From contig CM042179.1 in the NCBI GenBank assembly GCA_023376005.1, positions 20,451,458 through 20,515,457 on the forward strand: a DNA stretch of 64,000 bases, in the 5' to 3' direction. Below are positions 60,054 through 64,000 of this stretch, in pieces (the first letter of the stretch is position 1; each line of letters begins with the position of its first letter). Position numbers and translations under genes: made by a program. Origin of the DNA: Doryteuthis pealeii (Eukaryota > Mollusca > Cephalopoda > Myopsida > Loliginidae). The notes beneath the pieces were generated by a model. That model searched no databases. It worked only from the letters and a program-made list of their open reading frames with translations, and had not been told where the DNA came from.

Positions 60054-60242
60054 TTTTTCTTTCAGTATTTTTAAATGAATGCGGCGTCGGGCCAAGATTT
60101 CTTGATGATAGCAATTCTCTTTGTTTCTTATCTTCAGATTGCTCTCCCAGTATCTAGGTTAATTTCGTAAAAGAGTTTTCCTAAGATCATGACGATTCGT
60201 AAGAAAAACATAAAGGTTTTCGAACAGCTGGTCCATCACATT

Positions 60243-60263
60243 TACACACACAAACACACACAC

Positions 60264-60353
<90 letters not shown>
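60243..60353. repeat. (AC)n(TA)n(GA)n compound microsatellite
   Basis: Three dinucleotide blocks in order AC, TA, GA. It is the mirror partner of 60521-60654. Confidence 0.97.
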
Positions 60354-60355
<2 letters not shown>

Positions 60356-60517
60356 ATAGAAATCGACAGACAGAAAAGGAGAAACAGAATGAGAGAGTGG
60401 AAGGGGAAAGCGAATTTTTCTTGTATAATCATCCCATTTGAAATACCTATAAATTGGTGGATTCAGGTCTGCAATAAATTTTAAGAACTATGAATATGAC
60501 ATGTATACCACGAAGAC

Positions 60518-61401
<884 letters not shown>

Positions 61402-61433
<32 letters not shown>
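61402..61433. repeat. (TA)n microsatellite
   Basis: About 16 TA units. Confidence 0.97.
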
Positions 61434-61434
<1 letters not shown>

Positions 61435-61609
61435 CCTGTTGGTAAATCCTCGCGGTGAGAAAAAACCCAGCAAATAGTTTGATTGTAAAAATATACTACC
61501 AAACATCAACCGGAGAGAAAAAGATTTTGGAAAAAAAAGAAAAGACCAAGATAATAGTACCAACCAAAAATAATCTATTGGTACAATATTTGGCCAAAAG
61601 AAAAACAAG

Positions 61610-61610
<1 letters not shown>
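61434..61610. other. Unclassified segment between TA arrays
   Basis: A plus-strand frame here (from 61455) reads for about 50 residues with K-rich, non-repetitive composition ('YYQTSTGEKKILEKKEKTK'). It then runs into the TA array. No domain recognised. It could be a scrap of a transposon protein. Confidence 0.3.

Positions 61611-61658
<48 letters not shown>
61611..61658. repeat. (TA)n microsatellite
   Basis: About 24 TA units. Confidence 0.97.
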
Positions 61659-61660
<2 letters not shown>

Positions 61661-61731
61661 TACAAAACCGCCAGGAAACTAAAGCTAATAAGTAAAAAGG
61701 GCTCAATACCTAAGTAGAGCAAATAATAAAG

Positions 61732-61816
61732 ATAAACCTAATGAGTCTTGCAGGAGTCGGATCTTAGCCCTGAAGAGCACTGAGCGAAACTTTTAGTAGG
61801 GTTATCTGACTCATTA

Positions 61817-61823
<7 letters not shown>
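61732..61823 (+). ncRNA. Type I hammerhead ribozyme candidate
   Basis: The conserved core is complete. CTGAAGA (61770-61776) is followed by a 2-bp stem II (GC 61777-61778 with GC 61784-61785) and GAAA (61786-61789). Stem III is then A61789-U61797, C61790-G61796 and U61791-A61795 with a UUU loop, and A61798 is the residue at the predicted cleavage site. Stem I begins with CC 61768-61769 pairing GG 61799-61800 and is closed, after an internal loop, by a perfect 16-bp helix (61732-61747 with 61808-61823). Known fact: small self-cleaving type I hammerheads occur in Penelope-like and other retroelements of animals. The weak points are the short stem II and mismatches in inner stem I. Confidence 0.6.

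Positions 61824-61868
<45 letters not shown>
61822..61868. repeat. (TA)n microsatellite after the hammerhead candidate
   Basis: About 23 TA units starting at the 3' end of the outer stem. Confidence 0.97.
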
Positions 61869-61871
<3 letters not shown>

Positions 61872-62034
61872 ACTGGTTGATTTATAGAAGATAACTGCAT
61901 ATGGGTAGGATTTTTGTCCGTCCCTTTTTGTTTTGCCTCCGATTTCATCGATTTAAATTTGCAAAACAAAAATAAACTAAGAATTCAATAATAAATAATT
62001 TTTTCTTCATGCATCATCTCCTTTTTCTAAATCC

Positions 62035-62036
<2 letters not shown>

Positions 62037-62116
<80 letters not shown>

Positions 62117-62158
62117 AAAGATTGAGAGGAAAGGAGAGAAGATTGAGAGAATAGAAAG

Positions 62159-62255
<97 letters not shown>

Positions 62256-62308
62256 CGGAATATAAAAAGGAGAGAAAGATTGAGAGGAAAGGAGAGGATA
62301 AGATTGTA

Positions 62309-62381
<73 letters not shown>
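62037..62381. repeat. Polypurine block of three (GA)n arrays with repeated spacers
   Basis: GA arrays at 62037-62109, 62162-62249 and 62312-62381 are separated by two related purine-rich spacers that share AAAGGAGA..AAAGATTGAGAGGAAAGGAGA. The long minus-strand frame over it is only poly-(Ser-Leu) from the repeat. Confidence 0.95.
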
Positions 62382-62383
<2 letters not shown>

Positions 62384-63229
62384 AGCCATTTTGTCCATTG
62401 ACAAATTTATAAAGTCAAGGCAATGGTTTAGAATAGTCTAAATTTGTGACATATTCACTGTTTTTACAACTGAATCATTGAAACAAAACGATTCATGCAT
62501 TTTCCTCCGTTTGTTTGTGCCATGTAATATAAATATGATACGTATAATAACTTTAAGTTATGAATATATGTTTTTGTTTGGGAATGCATCGTGTTCAGTC
62601 GTCTTTATTGTTAATACAAAATTGTTTATATCATTGACTTAAAACATAGGATAAAATATTAATAGCCTCAAATTTTCTGTTTTTCCCATTTATCTGTGTC
62701 AAGGCTTTCTAATCATGAATCAAAGGATCATTTAAATCAGCATCCATATTTTTGTGGTTTTTATCTTGTAGAGATATAACAGTTCCGATAGAAAGAATAA
62801 CAATATGAAAGGCCTTTGGCATTTCCTGTGTCTTGTATACTAATTAGAATTAAAATCATGGACTGTACTACCTGCATTTTGTTAAACAGAAAAAATGACA
62901 GTAAAAAATAAGAAAAAAAGAGAATAAAATATTTGTCATTTATATGTCTAAAAATAATATAAAAAGAACAAAAATATCTGAGTAATTATCATAAATAAGT
63001 TAATTATTTTGATTTGAATTACATAATATATCAATTTTTGCCAATTTAAAAAATATAGTTGAAGTCTGACGATATAAAATAAAAATATATTTTATTTAAG
63101 TTATATATTTATGTAACAACTTCGGTATTTTGTTTTTAGTAAAACGACAAAATTTTGATTTAATTGTTTTAATTAAAAGTATTCTGATGCAATTCATGGG
63201 ATAAAATCTGGATTTAAAATTCATTGATG

Positions 63230-63230
<1 letters not shown>
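62382..63230. other. Non-coding stretch
   Basis: Very AT-rich, nothing recognised. Confidence 0.5.

Positions 63231-63280
<50 letters not shown>
63231..63280. repeat. (TA)n microsatellite
   Basis: About 24 TA units. Confidence 0.97.
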
Positions 63281-63282
<2 letters not shown>

Positions 63283-64000
63283 ATAAAGGAAGGAAGAACT
63301 CAACACCGTAATTCCATAATAAATTTATTTCGACCCAAATTGGGGCCTATATAAATCTAAGTTGATTTACTACAGCTCCCCAAATTTTCGTCTCATCATT
63401 GGCGATATCAGTTGTTTAGTCAATAAACAGAAAATACCGATATCTTTAAGATATATCTATTCTAGAAAAAGTACCAACTTGCCGGCTTGTGTGTTTGGGT
63501 ATAAGGTGTAATAAAACGTGCTCAAGGTCTAAAAAACCTTTCTTCAAAGGCCTGGTCGCAAACCAAGCATGTAACTATATACGCAACAAACAGTTGTAAA
63601 GTACTGAGTGTATGGCGGCTTTATCTATTGAGATAAAGATGTAAAGTAGCATCTTTCTGTATTCAAACAGAAAGATGCTGCGCAAAGGTCATTAAGTTGA
63701 TGCTACACTAGTCACACACACTTACACCCTAAAAGTCAACATTAAACTGATACTTTACCGACAACTTATTTTGACGGTCAGCGTTTTTATGTATCTGCTC
63801 TAATATTGAACTCTGATAAACAGTTCTATATCAGTAGTAATTGGGTTTGTGATAGATATACATATGTATATACATAATTGTGCAGATAGATGCACACGCA
63901 CATACACACATGTGTGTACATTTATATGTGCATATATATTCATTAGTTTGCGTGGTTTTATATTCGCAGATATTCACTCATATAAGCACCTATTCATTCA
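63281..64000. other. Non-coding end with local hairpins
   Basis: 63281-63420 looks like part of an unidentified repeat adjoining the TA array. Two tight hairpins follow at 63619-63638 (8-bp stem) and 63646-63681 (13-bp perfect stem plus two more pairs, 6-base loop). The last 150 bases are CA/TA-rich. No gene. Confidence 0.4.

Noticed and set aside
62027..62404. 125-residue Ser-Leu protein
   Set aside because: Pure translation of (GA)n/(TC)n arrays.
63380..63402. Hammerhead motif on the minus strand (TGATGAGACGAAAA)
   Set aside because: The core C is missing and there is no stem II between TGATGA and GAAA.

Overview
The window looks like accessory, gene-poor animal nuclear DNA. It is AT-rich and full of (TA)n, (AC)n and (GA)n microsatellites. 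It carries at least two tRNA-derived SINE families and many decayed 3' pieces of non-LTR retrotransposons. No host protein-coding exon, rRNA or functional tRNA gene could be supported. The repeat mix is most like a mollusc, probably a cephalopod. That placement is an inference from repeat style and not from a diagnostic gene.

The dominant feature is a roughly 15-18 kb unit present three times in alternating orientation. Copy A (about 1740-19767) is forward, copy B (19876-35275) is inverted, and copy C (35276 to about 51480) is forward again. B and C form one giant palindrome centred near 35276. A is separated from B by a run of exactly 100 N (19768-19867). The copies differ mainly by short indels, many in homopolymers, and keep the same number of minisatellite units. 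Together with the 100-N gap this points to an assembly artefact: a fold-back contig end plus an unmerged overlap between two contigs. A real palindromic amplification is not excluded. The last 5 kb of A (14105-19767) is much noisier than the rest and contains pieces that match C in the opposite orientation.

The unit, read in A orientation, holds a cluster of LINE C-terminal fragments interrupted by a SINE with a 14-bp target duplication (to 4065). It then has a (TA)n array, a SINE-2 tail running into (CA)n, an inverted SINE-1, a 30-bp-arm hairpin and a (CT)n/(AC)n tract. Next come a GC-rich two-unit module with extensive complementary segments, another SINE-1, a 27-bp minisatellite and an inverted SINE-2. 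It ends with two pieces of a LINE reverse-transcriptase C-terminal region.

The left flank (1-1740) is single-copy in this window and holds a SINE-1 and two more LINE fragments. The right flank (51480-64000) is also single-copy. It holds a GC-rich LINE-like 3' end, three SINE-2 copies, compound microsatellites, and two sites with hammerhead-ribozyme resemblance. The site at 61732-61823 keeps every conserved core base and is closed by a perfect 16-bp outer stem. The other (56796-56831) lies in a SINE-like element with a tRNA-type promoter and has a damaged core. The most interesting items for follow-up are the hammerhead candidate, the GC-rich structured module and the alternating-orientation triplication.
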